A stretch of 20,449 nt of DNA from Acidimicrobiia bacterium (lineage in GTDB: Bacteria > Actinomycetota > Acidimicrobiia > Spongiisociales > UBA5794): the NCBI GenBank assembly GCA_030599515.1, contig JAUVNV010000011.1, positions 1 to 20,449 on the forward strand, given 5' to 3'. The translations under genes and the position numbers were made by a program. Shown one piece after another: positions 1 to 7,687 of the stretch. The notes under the pieces are model-generated. The model saw only the letters and a list, made by a program, of their open reading frames with translations, had not been told where the DNA came from and did no database searches. The number at the start of each line of letters is the position of its first letter. Within the stretch, counting starts at the first letter, position 1.

Positions 1-16
1 AGAGCGCTCAGAAGGT

Positions 17-132
<116 letters not shown>

Positions 133-141
133 CACTATTAG

Positions 142-182
142 GCTCGGGCCGCCCCTTGACGGGGGCGGCCCGAGCGCGTTTC
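142..182 (+). terminator. Terminator-like hairpin after 5S rRNA
   Basis: A perfect 14-bp GC-rich inverted repeat (GCTCGGGCCGCCCC at 142-155 and GGGGCGGCCCGAGC at 162-175) encloses a 6-nt loop and starts 10 nt after the 5S 3' end. The tract after it is poor for an intrinsic terminator: only a short GTTTC, no long T run. The position fits the end of the rRNA operon, but termination may be incomplete. The next start codon lies only about 22 nt beyond the stem. Confidence 0.8.
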
Positions 183-196
183 GGGGTAAAGCAACG

Positions 197-1078
197 ATGA
201 GCAATCACCACGATAAGAACAAGAACCGACGCCAATACGGCAAAGGCGGATCGCAGCAGCGCTCACGGCCGAAATCCGGGTCGGGTGGATCCCGCCGATC
301 GACAGGATCATCTGGACGATCTTCGAGCAGTAGCGACCGCCGATCTTCGAAGAGTGGCGACTATCGGTCTTCGAAGGGTGGCGACAGCGCCGGATCGGCC
401 GGTCACGACTCGAAGCGTCGGCGCGACCTTCAGGGTTCTGCCGTTGATCTACCGAACTGGATCGTCGACGCCCTCGCTCGCGTGACGCCCAAGGACCGGA
501 TCGCCCCCGCCCTCGAGGCGCTCGGCGATGCCTCGGCCGCAATGAACGAAGGGCGCTATCACGCCGCGGTCAAGGATGCGAAACGCGCCAAGAATCTCGC
601 GCCGCAGGACACGACCGTGCGAGAAACCCTCGGCCTCTCCGCATACCGGATCGGAGACTGGGACACCGCCCTGGCCGAGCTTCGCGCCTACCGCCGCATG
701 GCCGGGGACGCGTCGCATCTCCCGATCGAGATGGACGTTCTCCGTGCAAAGGGCCGAGGCAAGGACGTGAAAGCCGCCTGGGAAACCCTCCAGAAGGCCG
801 ACGTCCGCCCTGCCGTCTGGAAAGAGGGGAAGGTCGTCTACGGATCCTATCTACTCGACGAAGGTGACGCCGAAGGGGCCTGGGAACTCACCGGTCCCGA
901 ACGTGTTGGACCGAACGCCAAGGAATCCGATCTCCGCGTCTGGTACATCGCCGCACGTGCAGCGGCCAGCAACGGCGACACGGACACTGCCCGGAAGATC
1001 GCGGACGCCATCGTGCTCAACGACCCCTCCTTCCCGGGACTCGATGCGCTCGATCAGGAGATCGCCCACAGCTCCTGA
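197..1078 (+). CDS. TPR-repeat protein with basic Ser/Arg/Gly-rich N-terminus
   Basis: The 293-residue protein has two parts. Residues 1 to about 80 are low complexity and strongly basic (Ser, Arg, Gly, Lys), with tandem 8-residue units around RSSKxGD. Residues from about 90 on are alpha-helical and TPR-like: the segment around ALGDASAAMNEGRYHAAVKDA and the following AYRIGDWDTALAELRAYR match the TPR pattern of small-residue positions and paired helices. There is no signal peptide or membrane segment, so it is probably cytoplasmic. The basic tail could bind RNA, DNA or ribosomes; that is inference. The ATG is about 22 nt after the 5S terminator hairpin, with only a weak GGGG upstream and little room for a promoter of its own. 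Similar 'tetratricopeptide repeat proteins' occur in actinobacterial genomes, but I recognise no defined function. Confidence 0.85.
   Translation: MSNHHDKNKNRRQYGKGGSQQRSRPKSGSGGSRRSTGSSGRSSSSSDRRSSKSGDYRSSKGGDSAGSAGHDSKRRRDLQGSAVDLPNWIVDALARVTPKDRIAPALEALGDASAAMNEGRYHAAVKDAKRAKNLAPQDTTVRETLGLSAYRIGDWDTALAELRAYRRMAGDASHLPIEMDVLRAKGRGKDVKAAWETLQKADVRPAVWKEGKVVYGSYLLDEGDAEGAWELTGPERVGPNAKESDLRVWYIAARAAASNGDTDTARKIADAIVLNDPSFPGLDALDQEIAHSS
309..380 (+). repeat. 24-bp tandem repeat inside the TPR gene
   Basis: Three in-frame 24-nt units encode GRSSSSSD, RRSSKSGD and YRSSKGGD. The last two (333-356 and 357-380) share GCGAC at the start and TCTTCGAAG in the middle; the first (309-332) is more diverged. 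They make up part of the basic disordered N-terminus. Such units can change in number by slippage, so copy number may vary between strains. Confidence 0.7.
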
Positions 1079-1146
1079 CTCGAATCTGTCACAGGCGCCT
1101 CATACGATCGAGTCTCCCGCACCTCCTCGAATCGAGAGGAGATGTC

Positions 1147-1506
1147 ATGGACTTGAATCTCGTCGTCATCGCAGGACGACTCGCAGCAGCGCCCGAAGTC
1201 AGGGTCTTCGAAGGGGGGTCAACGCTCGTCCGCTACCTCGTAACAACGAGAACCGAGGAACCCCGCAGGCGAATCGACGTGGTTCCCGCCGTACTCTGGG
1301 ATGCGAACGAAGATGCGACCCGGTTCGAGCGGGGTGACCGTATCTGGATCGCCGGTTCGATCCAGCGTCGATTCTGGAGCGACGATCACAGCCGGCGGAG
1401 CCGCATCGAGGTGGTCGCCCACCATGTTCAGGGCGCCGTCGAACCGAGCTTCGACGAAGCTGAGACGGCCGACGTATCGACGGTGGAGCATCCGGCGCCG
1501 GTCTAA
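1147..1506 (+). CDS. Single-strand DNA-binding (OB-fold) protein, short form
   Basis: The 119-residue protein resembles the N-terminal OB fold of bacterial SSB. MDLNLVVIAGRLAAAPEVR corresponds to the opening strand 'VxLxGRLxxDPExR'. RYLVTT and DVVPAVLWDAN follow, and RIWIAGSIQRRFW corresponds to the 'GxxVxVxGxLxxRxW' strand. It lacks the long glycine/proline-rich linker and the acidic DDDIPF-like tip that normal SSB uses to recruit repair and replication partners; the tail ends ...VEHPAPV. It is therefore probably a specialised paralogue and not the housekeeping SSB. The ATG is well placed after GAGAGGAG. The GGT-family gene starts 11 nt after its stop. Confidence 0.8.
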   Translation: MDLNLVVIAGRLAAAPEVRVFEGGSTLVRYLVTTRTEEPRRRIDVVPAVLWDANEDATRFERGDRIWIAGSIQRRFWSDDHSRRSRIEVVAHHVQGAVEPSFDEAETADVSTVEHPAPV

Positions 1507-1509
1507 CGT
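1504..1509 (+). promoter_or_regulatory. Candidate -10 box for a leaderless start
   Basis: TAACGT matches TANNNT and lies 8 nt before the ATG at 1518, which has no Shine-Dalgarno sequence. In actinobacteria this arrangement is typical of leaderless transcripts. No convincing -35 is visible. It overlaps the SSB-like gene's stop codon, so simple translational coupling is an alternative. Confidence 0.35.
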
Positions 1510-1517
1510 TCACCGCC

Positions 1518-3053
1518 ATGAGAAGAGTTCAAATCGCGTCGGCGACAAGTCTTGCGGCGGCTGCAGGTGCGGCCGTCGCGGACGCCGGCGGGAATGCGAT
1601 CGACGCCGCCATCGGGGCATCGATCGCGTCGATGTGCACAGAGATCGGGATCATCGCACCGGCCGGCAGCGGGTTCATGACGGTGTGGCCTCACGATGGT
1701 GAACCCATTGTGATCGATGGTTACGCGGAAATGCCGGGCCGTGGTCTCTCCGTCGAGGACTTCGGCGGTGGTGGACGCGAAGTCGAGATGAGCTATGGGG
1801 GTCACACCCGAACTATCGTCGGATGGGGTTCAGTGGCAACACCGGGAGCATTCGCGGCGTTCGCCGAGGCCCATCGTCGGTTCGGCTCGGTCGACTGGAG
1901 TGCGATTCTCGCGCCGACGGTGAAGATCGTGGATGCCGGATTCCCCGTCTCGCGCGCCTCTGCCGAGTACCTCGATCATGCCCACCGTTCGATCTTCGGA
2001 TGGAACGACACGAGTCGCTCCATCACGCACCACCCGAACGGCACTCCTGCCGCCGAAGGCGACATCATCGACATTCCTCCTCTCGCGGACACCCTTCGAT
2101 GGGTGGGAGAGGCCGGAGCCTCGGTTCTCTATGAAGGGGAACTCGGTCGGCGCATGGCTGCCGCCGTTCGCAAGGGAGGAGGGATCCTCACCGAGCGGGA
2201 TCTGGCGTCGTACCGGGTCGAAGTTCGAGACCCGATCCGGTTCAACCTCGACGAGTGGGAGGTCGCAACGAACCCACCACCTGCGGTCGGTGGTGTGGTC
2301 TCGGCCGCGATCCTTCTCCTGGCATCGTCGCCCCCCTTCGAGGGGTGGATCCCGGGTGAAGTTGATCGAATGGCGCGAATCCAGCGAGCGGTACTCCGCT
2401 ACCGATCCGAGCAACTCGATGACTACGGCGCGAGGGCTGAGGCCGCCGATCGGCTCCTGGCGTGCGCCCGAGACGGGGATCTCTCGGCTGTCGAGCGGTC
2501 GCCCAGCACAGTCCATACCTCGACGGTTGACACCGATGGCAACGGCTGTTCGGCCACTCTGTCTGCCGGCTACGGCGCGGGAGCCCTGGTGCCTGAAACC
2601 GGGATGTATCTCAACAACTCACTCGGGGAGGTGGAACTCATGTCGGAGGAATACCACGCGCTTGCCCCCGGGACGCGTCTGGTGTCCAACATGGCTCCCA
2701 CGCTTGCCCGCCGCCCGGACGGTTCGATTCTGGCCATCGGTAGTCCGGGGGCGTCACGCATCACCACCGCGGTCGCTCAGGTACTCCTCAACTTCCTCCA
2801 TCTCGGAATGTCGCTTCGGGATGCGGTGGCGCACCCGAGGTTGCACGTCGAGGTGTTCGGAGGGAAGCCGATGATCGCATACGAACCAGGACTCGACGTC
2901 CGCTCACTCGATGGCATGACCGCACGCAGATTCCCGGATCTAGCGATGTACTTCGGCGGTGTGCAGGCAGCAGTGTTCGATCCCATCGCCGGTCTCTACG
3001 GTGCTGCAGACTCCCGGAGAAGCGGTGACACGGCTCGTGGCGGATACGACTGA
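1518..3053 (+). CDS. Gamma-glutamyltransferase-family Ntn hydrolase (no signal peptide)
   Basis: The 511-residue protein is of the GGT/cephalosporin-acylase type, which cleaves itself before a Thr that becomes the N-terminal nucleophile. The opening matches the family start (SATSLAAAAGAAVADAGGNAIDAA). GSVATPGAFAAF and the PPPAVGG segment are also family-like. The predicted cleavage site is Ser330/Thr331 (STVHTSTVDTDGNG, equivalent to TTHYSVVDKDGN in E. coli GGT), giving subunits of about 330 and 181 residues. The downstream oxyanion-hole regions read VSNMAPTL and GSPGASR, where E. coli has SSM and GSPGG. The loop at GTRTIVGWGSV-like residues is also diverged, so the substrate may not be glutathione. 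No signal peptide is present, so it should be cytoplasmic, unlike classical periplasmic GGT. It sits between the SSB-like and HTH-GNAT genes in a tight unit. Confidence 0.9.
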   Translation: MRRVQIASATSLAAAAGAAVADAGGNAIDAAIGASIASMCTEIGIIAPAGSGFMTVWPHDGEPIVIDGYAEMPGRGLSVEDFGGGGREVEMSYGGHTRTIVGWGSVATPGAFAAFAEAHRRFGSVDWSAILAPTVKIVDAGFPVSRASAEYLDHAHRSIFGWNDTSRSITHHPNGTPAAEGDIIDIPPLADTLRWVGEAGASVLYEGELGRRMAAAVRKGGGILTERDLASYRVEVRDPIRFNLDEWEVATNPPPAVGGVVSAAILLLASSPPFEGWIPGEVDRMARIQRAVLRYRSEQLDDYGARAEAADRLLACARDGDLSAVERSPSTVHTSTVDTDGNGCSATLSAGYGAGALVPETGMYLNNSLGEVELMSEEYHALAPGTRLVSNMAPTLARRPDGSILAIGSPGASRITTAVAQVLLNFLHLGMSLRDAVAHPRLHVEVFGGKPMIAYEPGLDVRSLDGMTARRFPDLAMYFGGVQAAVFDPIAGLYGAADSRRSGDTARGGYD

Positions 3054-3054
3054 C

Positions 3055-4197
3055 ATGGACCACGAGGATTTCGCGCGGCTGTGCCTCGACCCGGTGCGCC
3101 TCGCCGCCCTCGGTCGGGCCGCCGAGGGATCAGTGAGAGCGGATGCGTTGGCCAGAACGATGGGGATCCGGCGAAGAGAGGCGCTCCAAGCGATCGCCGA
3201 CCTGAGGCTCGCCCATCTGGTCGACGACGACGGACATCTGATCGACGACGAACTCCACTCGATTGCGGCAACGCTCCGGGGACCGGAACCAGCGTCTCCT
3301 GCGATAGTGGTCGGGGAATGGTCGGATGCTGAAGTGAAGATCCTGCAGTCGTTCTTCAGCGGCGAGCGGTTGACAACGATTCCGTCACATCGAGCGAAAC
3401 GGAGCGTCGTTCTCGAACGTCTTGCCCAGGACTTCGAACCGGGGGTGCGCTACGACGAACGTGCAGTGAGTGCACAACTCCGATCGTACAACGACGACTA
3501 CGCGGCCCTCCGTCGCTACCTCGTTGATGAGGGACTCATGACCAGAAGCGATGGGGTGTACTGGCGGAGTGGTGGTCGCGTGCCTCCCGGCCCGGCACCG
3601 GATGCGGCGATGCGGACAGAGGAGCCGGCGTCTTTGATCGAGCGCGAACCGACCCTGCGAACCCGGAACCCTGCCATCACCCTTGCACCCTTCACGATGA
3701 CACATCGGTCAGGTCTACTGGAGGCTGCCGATGACGAGCGAATCGCACGTCACATGACCGACCAGTTCCGCTCTCCGTACACGGGCGCCGACGCCGACGC
3801 GTGGATATCCAAGTGCATGGCCGAAGATCCGCCGATCAACTTCGTCATCCTCGTGTCAGGAATCGTGGCGGGTGGCGTCGGCTCCGAGCCCCACGGGGAT
3901 ATCAGCACTGGGACTGCGGAACTGGGGTGGTGGCTCGCTCCGGGATGGTGGGGGCGAGGCATCGCTGCAACGGCGCTGGAGCGACTCATCGAGTACTGCT
4001 TCGAGGACCTCGATCTTCATCGCGTTGAAGCGGGAGTGTTCTTGGACAACCCTGCGTCGGCTCGGGTGGCGGAGAAGGCAGGGTTCATACTGGAGGGTAT
4101 CGCCCGCGACGGCTACCTGAAGGACGGTCGTCTCGTTGACCGGCTCTATTACGGTCTCGCCCGATCGTCGCTCGGGGATACCGGCGGTACCGGGTGA
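3055..4197 (+). CDS. Fusion: winged-HTH + DUF2087 + GNAT acetyltransferase
   Basis: Three parts can be read in this 380-residue protein. Residues 1-75 form a helix-turn-helix-like region (DPVRLAALGRAAEGSVRADALARTMGIRRREALQAI). Residues about 95-170 are a DUF2087 domain, recognisable from FFSGERLTTIPSHRAKR, LERLAQDFEPGVRYDE and LRRYLVDEGLMTRSDGVYWR. Residues about 207-370 are a RimJ/RimL-type GNAT acetyltransferase (ELGWWLAPGWWGRGIAATAL for acetyl-CoA binding, then NPASARVAEKAGFILEG). DUF2087 is usually found with HTH regulators; fusion to a GNAT is less usual. I chose the ATG at 3055, one base after the GGT stop; in-frame upstream starts lie inside the GGT gene. It may be a regulator that acetylates a protein or small molecule; the substrate is unknown. 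Confidence 0.85.
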   Translation: MDHEDFARLCLDPVRLAALGRAAEGSVRADALARTMGIRRREALQAIADLRLAHLVDDDGHLIDDELHSIAATLRGPEPASPAIVVGEWSDAEVKILQSFFSGERLTTIPSHRAKRSVVLERLAQDFEPGVRYDERAVSAQLRSYNDDYAALRRYLVDEGLMTRSDGVYWRSGGRVPPGPAPDAAMRTEEPASLIEREPTLRTRNPAITLAPFTMTHRSGLLEAADDERIARHMTDQFRSPYTGADADAWISKCMAEDPPINFVILVSGIVAGGVGSEPHGDISTGTAELGWWLAPGWWGRGIAATALERLIEYCFEDLDLHRVEAGVFLDNPASARVAEKAGFILEGIARDGYLKDGRLVDRLYYGLARSSLGDTGGTG

Positions 4198-4206
4198 ACG
4201 GTCGGC

Positions 4207-4761
4207 CTACGACTTCTGGCGCGCCTTCCACTCCTTCTTCCGGAGCTTGAGGTCGGTGCGATCTTCGGGTGTCTCGATCTCTGAAATGTTGGGCCAATCC
4301 GGGACGTAGGCCTCCCAACCGGACGGTTGAATTCCGAAGCGCTGTGCCAAGACCGCCAGGTAGATGCGGGCTTTGTACTCACCGAATCCGGGCATCGCCG
4401 TCAACCGCTTCATGAGCTCCGCTGCATCGTCGACGTCCGACCAGATGCCGCTGGTGTCACCGTCGTACTCGGTCTCGACGAATGCAGCGATCGTCTGCAC
4501 GCGTGTTGCCATGTTGCCGGGGAATCGATGGATCGCCGGTTTCTCTTTGAAGAGGGCTTCCAGCGACTCCGGATCGAGTCTCGCAATCAGCGAAGGATCG
4601 AAATCGCCTCCGAGACGATTCTTCAGGCGATAGGGGCCGGCGAATGCCGTTTCGACGGGGATCTGTTGGTACAAGACGACTCCGACGAGCAAGGCGAACG
4701 GGTCTTCTTCCAGCAAGGCGTTCGCTGCGGGATCCTCAGTGTACGGAAGCAAGGGGGACAT
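4207..4761 (-). CDS. HhH-GPD family protein (TIGR03252-like), DNA-glycosylase fold
   Basis: This 184-residue protein resembles the actinobacterial 'uncharacterized HhH-GPD' family. The N-terminal signature is DPAANALLEEDPFALLVGVV followed by LYQQIPVETAFAGP. HRFPGNMATRV comes next, then the helix-hairpin-helix LTAMPGFGEYKARIYLAVLA at about residues 120-139, with the Lys (130) position seen in bifunctional glycosylases. The catalytic Asp of the endonuclease III/AlkA superfamily is not obvious; by spacing from the HhH its place is taken by Glu150. Activity is unproven. I chose the ATG at 4761 because CCAGGAGCCGCTC gives an AGGAG six bases upstream. It is divergent from the AlaX-type gene across a 76-nt gap, and its 3' end faces the GNAT fusion gene. 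Confidence 0.85.
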   Translation of the reverse strand: MSPLLPYTEDPAANALLEEDPFALLVGVVLYQQIPVETAFAGPYRLKNRLGGDFDPSLIARLDPESLEALFKEKPAIHRFPGNMATRVQTIAAFVETEYDGDTSGIWSDVDDAAELMKRLTAMPGFGEYKARIYLAVLAQRFGIQPSGWEAYVPDWPNISEIETPEDRTDLKLRKKEWKARQKS

Positions 4762-4837
4762 GAGCGGCTCCTGGTGGACTGGCCGCACCGTAGCCATGAC
4801 CGGGGCGCAAGGTAGGGTGCATCGAAAAGGGAGACCC

Positions 4838-5551
4838 ATGACCGAACGCATCTACTCGACACGGGCGTACGAGAGGGCGATGAACGCCATAGTCGTTGAG
4901 GTGGACCGAGACGACGGCCGCGTCCTCCTCGACCGGTCGGTGTTCTACCCCGGTGGGGGAGGTCAGCCGTTCGATGAGGGCGACCTCGTCATCGGTGACG
5001 ACCGGCTCGAGGTCGTGCGCGTGACCCAGGATTCCAGGGGTGTGTGGCATTGGCTCGAGGGAGCACTGCCGCCGGTCGGAACACACGTGAACGGAGAAAT
5101 CGACTGGGTGCGACGCTACACGCTGATGAGAACGCACACAGCCATGCACGCCCTGTGTGGCGTCGTATGGAATCGCTTCCAGAGTCCGGTGACCGGAGGG
5201 AACATGAAGCCCGGAGAAGGTCGGCTCGACTTTGAGATACCCCAGTGGGATCCTGAGGACCGGGAACCCATAGAGTCGGAACTCAACCGTCAACTCGACC
5301 TTTCCCGTCGAGTAGAGGTGTCCTTCCTCGACCGCGACGTCGCCGATCAGGATCCGAGCCTGATCAGAACGAAGGTGAGTCTCCTGCCGCCCTCGTTGAC
5401 CGAGGTTCGTGTGATCGACATCGTTGGACTCGATCGTCAGGCGGACGGCGGTACCCACGTGGACTCCACGGGAGAAGTCGGGTCTATTCGCATCATCAAG
5501 ACGGAGTCGAAAGGGAAAGGGTTCCGGAGGATCCGCTTCGTGCTCGTGTGA
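4838..5551 (+). CDS. Alanyl-tRNA editing protein (AlaX type)
   Basis: The 237-residue protein is a free-standing AlaRS editing domain, expected to hydrolyse Ser-tRNA(Ala) or Gly-tRNA(Ala) mischarged in the cytoplasm. It contains LLDRSVFYPGGGGQPFDEGD (typical YP.GGGQp.D.G), then MRTHTAMHALCG with the zinc-binding HxxxH (His100, His104). The second metal motif reads ADGGTHVDSTGEVG: His207 is kept, but the usual Cys of CGGTH is Asp203. Asp can bind zinc, and a DGGTH variant may be typical of this clade; I cannot test that here. The ATG at 4838 is chosen for AAAAGGGAG just upstream. It converges with the SRPBCC-like gene, with 3 nt between stop codons. Confidence 0.9.
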   Translation: MTERIYSTRAYERAMNAIVVEVDRDDGRVLLDRSVFYPGGGGQPFDEGDLVIGDDRLEVVRVTQDSRGVWHWLEGALPPVGTHVNGEIDWVRRYTLMRTHTAMHALCGVVWNRFQSPVTGGNMKPGEGRLDFEIPQWDPEDREPIESELNRQLDLSRRVEVSFLDRDVADQDPSLIRTKVSLLPPSLTEVRVIDIVGLDRQADGGTHVDSTGEVGSIRIIKTESKGKGFRRIRFVLV

Positions 5552-5554
5552 TGA

Positions 5555-6055
5555 CTACGCGGTTGTGGCTCTCGCGTTTGTCTTGATCTCTACCAGAAGC
5601 CCCTCGAAGAACCTGCGCAGGGCCGACTCCGCCACACGGTGCATCGCGACCCGATCGACCACTGCTCCGATACGACCGAGCGGCGGTTGATACGAGGCAA
5701 GGAGTGAAACCATCGTGCGATGCTCGTCGATCGGTTCGATCTCGAGATCGGCGTTGACCGTTGGGTAGACGTCCTTGTGTTCGACGGGCTCCCACGAGAG
5801 CTGAATGCGTCCCATGGGCAGGTGGCCCGGAACGTCCGCGAAGTCGGTCACGCGAAAACAGACATCTTTCACCAGGTGAAGTCCTGCGAGATCGACGTCG
5901 AGGTGGGTTTCTCCCTCGCGTAGCCAATCCACTCCGATTCTGCGGGGTGCATCCAGCGCAGGGAGCGACCGCTCGGCGAGGAACCGGCGAACGACGGCGA
6001 AGGGAACCCCGACCGCGTTGTAGAGCTGGACGTACTGCTCGTGCATCCCCCCCAT
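5555..6055 (-). CDS. SRPBCC / polyketide-cyclase-like protein
   Basis: The 166-residue protein has no signal peptide. The pattern resembles the START/SRPBCC lipid- or ligand-binding fold: an N-terminal helix with YVQLYNAVGVPFAVV, alternating beta strands (HLDVDLAGLHLVKDVCFRV, GRIQLSWEP), a strand TMVSLLASYQPPLG, and a long amphipathic C-terminal helix from about residue 128 (AVVDRVAMHRVAESALRRFF). That last helix following a Tyr-Xaa-Pro-Pro-type strand is characteristic of the fold. The function is unknown. Start choice: ATG at 6055, although the ATG three codons later is also possible; neither has a convincing Shine-Dalgarno. It is divergent from the thioredoxin-lipoprotein operon; the 210-nt gap between them contains no obvious strong promoter. 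Confidence 0.75.
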   Translation of the reverse strand: MGGMHEQYVQLYNAVGVPFAVVRRFLAERSLPALDAPRRIGVDWLREGETHLDVDLAGLHLVKDVCFRVTDFADVPGHLPMGRIQLSWEPVEHKDVYPTVNADLEIEPIDEHRTMVSLLASYQPPLGRIGAVVDRVAMHRVAESALRRFFEGLLVEIKTNARATTA

Positions 6056-6266
6056 CGAACCACCGATTCCTCGTCTCTCGTAGGGGCATGCGACCCTTCA
6101 ATACAGGGACCTTCGTCCCCGATGGCCGCGATCCCGCCTCCAGGAGCCCCGGCACCGACGATCCCACGCCTCCGACCCTCTCAGCGATGGCCGTGACGGC
6201 CTGGTCAAATAGTCGGAAACCCGACCTTCTCGCGACCCGGCCGCGACCGTGAGCGTTCCACGAACT

Positions 6267-6812
6267 ATGACAAAGCTCACTCTCGCCTCACTCGGTCTGG
6301 CTCTTGCTCTTGTTGCGGCAGCATGCTCCGGGGCCGACAACCCTGCCGGTGCCGAGGCAACTGACGAATCGCCGACTTCCACGGTTACCGTCGATGATCG
6401 CCAACCAGCCCCCTCGTCCGAATTCGCGATGTTCGACGGATCGTCCGCAACCTTCGCCGACTACGAAGGCCGCCCCCTGGTCGTGAACTTCTGGGCTTCC
6501 TGGTGTCCATCGTGTGTCGCCGAGATGGCGGCGGCGTTCAAGCCCGCCCAACAGGGTCTCGGCGACGAAGTCGCCTTCCTGGGTCTGAACATCCAAGACG
6601 ATCGGGACGATGCTCTTCGACTTGTCGAAGAGACCGGAGTCCTCTTCGACCTCGGAGACGACCCGCTCGGCGATCTCTACCTGGAATTCGGCGGCATCGG
6701 GATGCCGTTCACGATCTTCATCGATGCAGACGGGTTCATCGTCGAGCAGCACAATGGTCCGTTGACCGAGACCCAACTGCTGGACATGATCGAGGAAGCG
6801 TTCGCGTCATGA
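6267..6812 (+). CDS. TlpA/ResA-like thioredoxin lipoprotein
   Basis: The 181-residue protein is exported and lipid-anchored: MTKLTLASLGLALALVAAAC ends in a lipobox with Cys20, followed by an acidic/Thr-rich linker. From about residue 55 there is a redoxin fold: PLVVNFWASWCPSCVAEM contains the catalytic Cys80-Pro-Ser-Cys83, and GIGMPFTIFIDADG contains the cis-proline loop. It should act outside the membrane as a thiol-disulfide oxidoreductase, reduced through the adjacent CcdA protein. The start could instead be GTG at 6249, adding six residues; neither has a good Shine-Dalgarno, and I prefer the ATG because it gives a compact signal peptide. Its stop overlaps the next start (ATGA), so the two are translationally coupled. 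Confidence 0.92.
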   Translation: MTKLTLASLGLALALVAAACSGADNPAGAEATDESPTSTVTVDDRQPAPSSEFAMFDGSSATFADYEGRPLVVNFWASWCPSCVAEMAAAFKPAQQGLGDEVAFLGLNIQDDRDDALRLVEETGVLFDLGDDPLGDLYLEFGGIGMPFTIFIDADGFIVEQHNGPLTETQLLDMIEEAFAS

Positions 6813-7687
6813 TCGATGCCCCGCTCGCCCTCGCGTTTGCGGCAGGACTAGTTGCCACCGTGAACCCCTGCGGGTTCGCCATGCTCCCGGCATACCTGTC
6901 GTACTTCATGGGGATCGAGGAGGAGGACCAAGGTCGCGCCGCCGCGCTGCGCGGAGCGCTCGTCGTCGGAGCGATCGTGTCTGCCGGCTTCCTGGTCGTC
7001 TTCGGCCTCGCAGGGATCTTGATCACAGCCGGATTCCGTATCGTGATCGACGTGATCCCATGGGTGGCGATCGTGGTGGGTGTGGCAGTCATCGGACTCG
7101 GCATCGCTCTGGTACGAGGCTACGAGTTGAAGGTAGGCCTCCCGAAGGCGGGCAAGGCAGCATCCGGACGGGGATACCGATCGGTGTTCCTCTTTGGCAT
7201 CTCCTATGCCGTAGCCTCCCTCTCATGCACCCTCCCAGTGTTCCTGACGGTCGTGGCGACGCAGGTGACGCGGGGATCGTTCGTCTCGGGAATCGCGACC
7301 TTCGTGGCGTACGGCGCAGGCATGGCCGTCGTGTTGCTGGCCGTCACCATCGCGATCGCCGTCGGAAAGCAGACGCTCATCACCAGGCTGCGTGGCTCGG
7401 CTCGCTACATCACCAGAGTGTCTGGAATCATCCTGATCGCGGCGGGTCTCTACATCGTGTGGTTCTGGACCGTGAGCCTGCGCTCAGGTTCCCAGGCTCT
7501 CGGCGAGAACGGGGTCTTCCGCTTCATCGAGAACCTCTCCCAGACGGCACAGAACGCGATCGCTTCCGCTCCGCTCCTCTGGGGACTCGGTTTCGTCGGG
7601 ATCGTGCTCGTGGCTGCGATCGTCGTCTTCGCGACTCAGCGGACACGTCGACCCTCAACCGAACCCGCAATGTCCGTCGATGATTAG
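6809..7687 (+). CDS. CcdA/DsbD-like thiol electron-transfer membrane protein
   Basis: The 292-residue integral membrane protein has about six or more hydrophobic segments. The two CcdA-family cysteines are visible: TVNPCGFAMLPAYLSYF (Cys21) in the first segment and SLSCTLPVFLTVV (Cys140) in the fourth, each followed by the typical Pro. CcdA proteins carry electrons from cytoplasmic thioredoxin across the membrane to extracytoplasmic thioredoxin-like proteins, often for cytochrome c maturation. The partner here is almost certainly the overlapping TlpA-like lipoprotein. The ATG at 6809 overlaps its stop by 4 nt. The 3' end overlaps the MFS gene start by 8 nt, so all three genes form one operon. 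Confidence 0.92.
   Translation: MIDAPLALAFAAGLVATVNPCGFAMLPAYLSYFMGIEEEDQGRAAALRGALVVGAIVSAGFLVVFGLAGILITAGFRIVIDVIPWVAIVVGVAVIGLGIALVRGYELKVGLPKAGKAASGRGYRSVFLFGISYAVASLSCTLPVFLTVVATQVTRGSFVSGIATFVAYGAGMAVVLLAVTIAIAVGKQTLITRLRGSARYITRVSGIILIAAGLYIVWFWTVSLRSGSQALGENGVFRFIENLSQTAQNAIASAPLLWGLGFVGIVLVAAIVVFATQRTRRPSTEPAMSVDD

Noticed and set aside
2959..3054. Longer N-terminus for the HTH-DUF2087-GNAT gene
   Set aside because: It would overlap about 95 nt of the GGT gene; the ATG at 3055 directly after the GGT stop fits the domain start.
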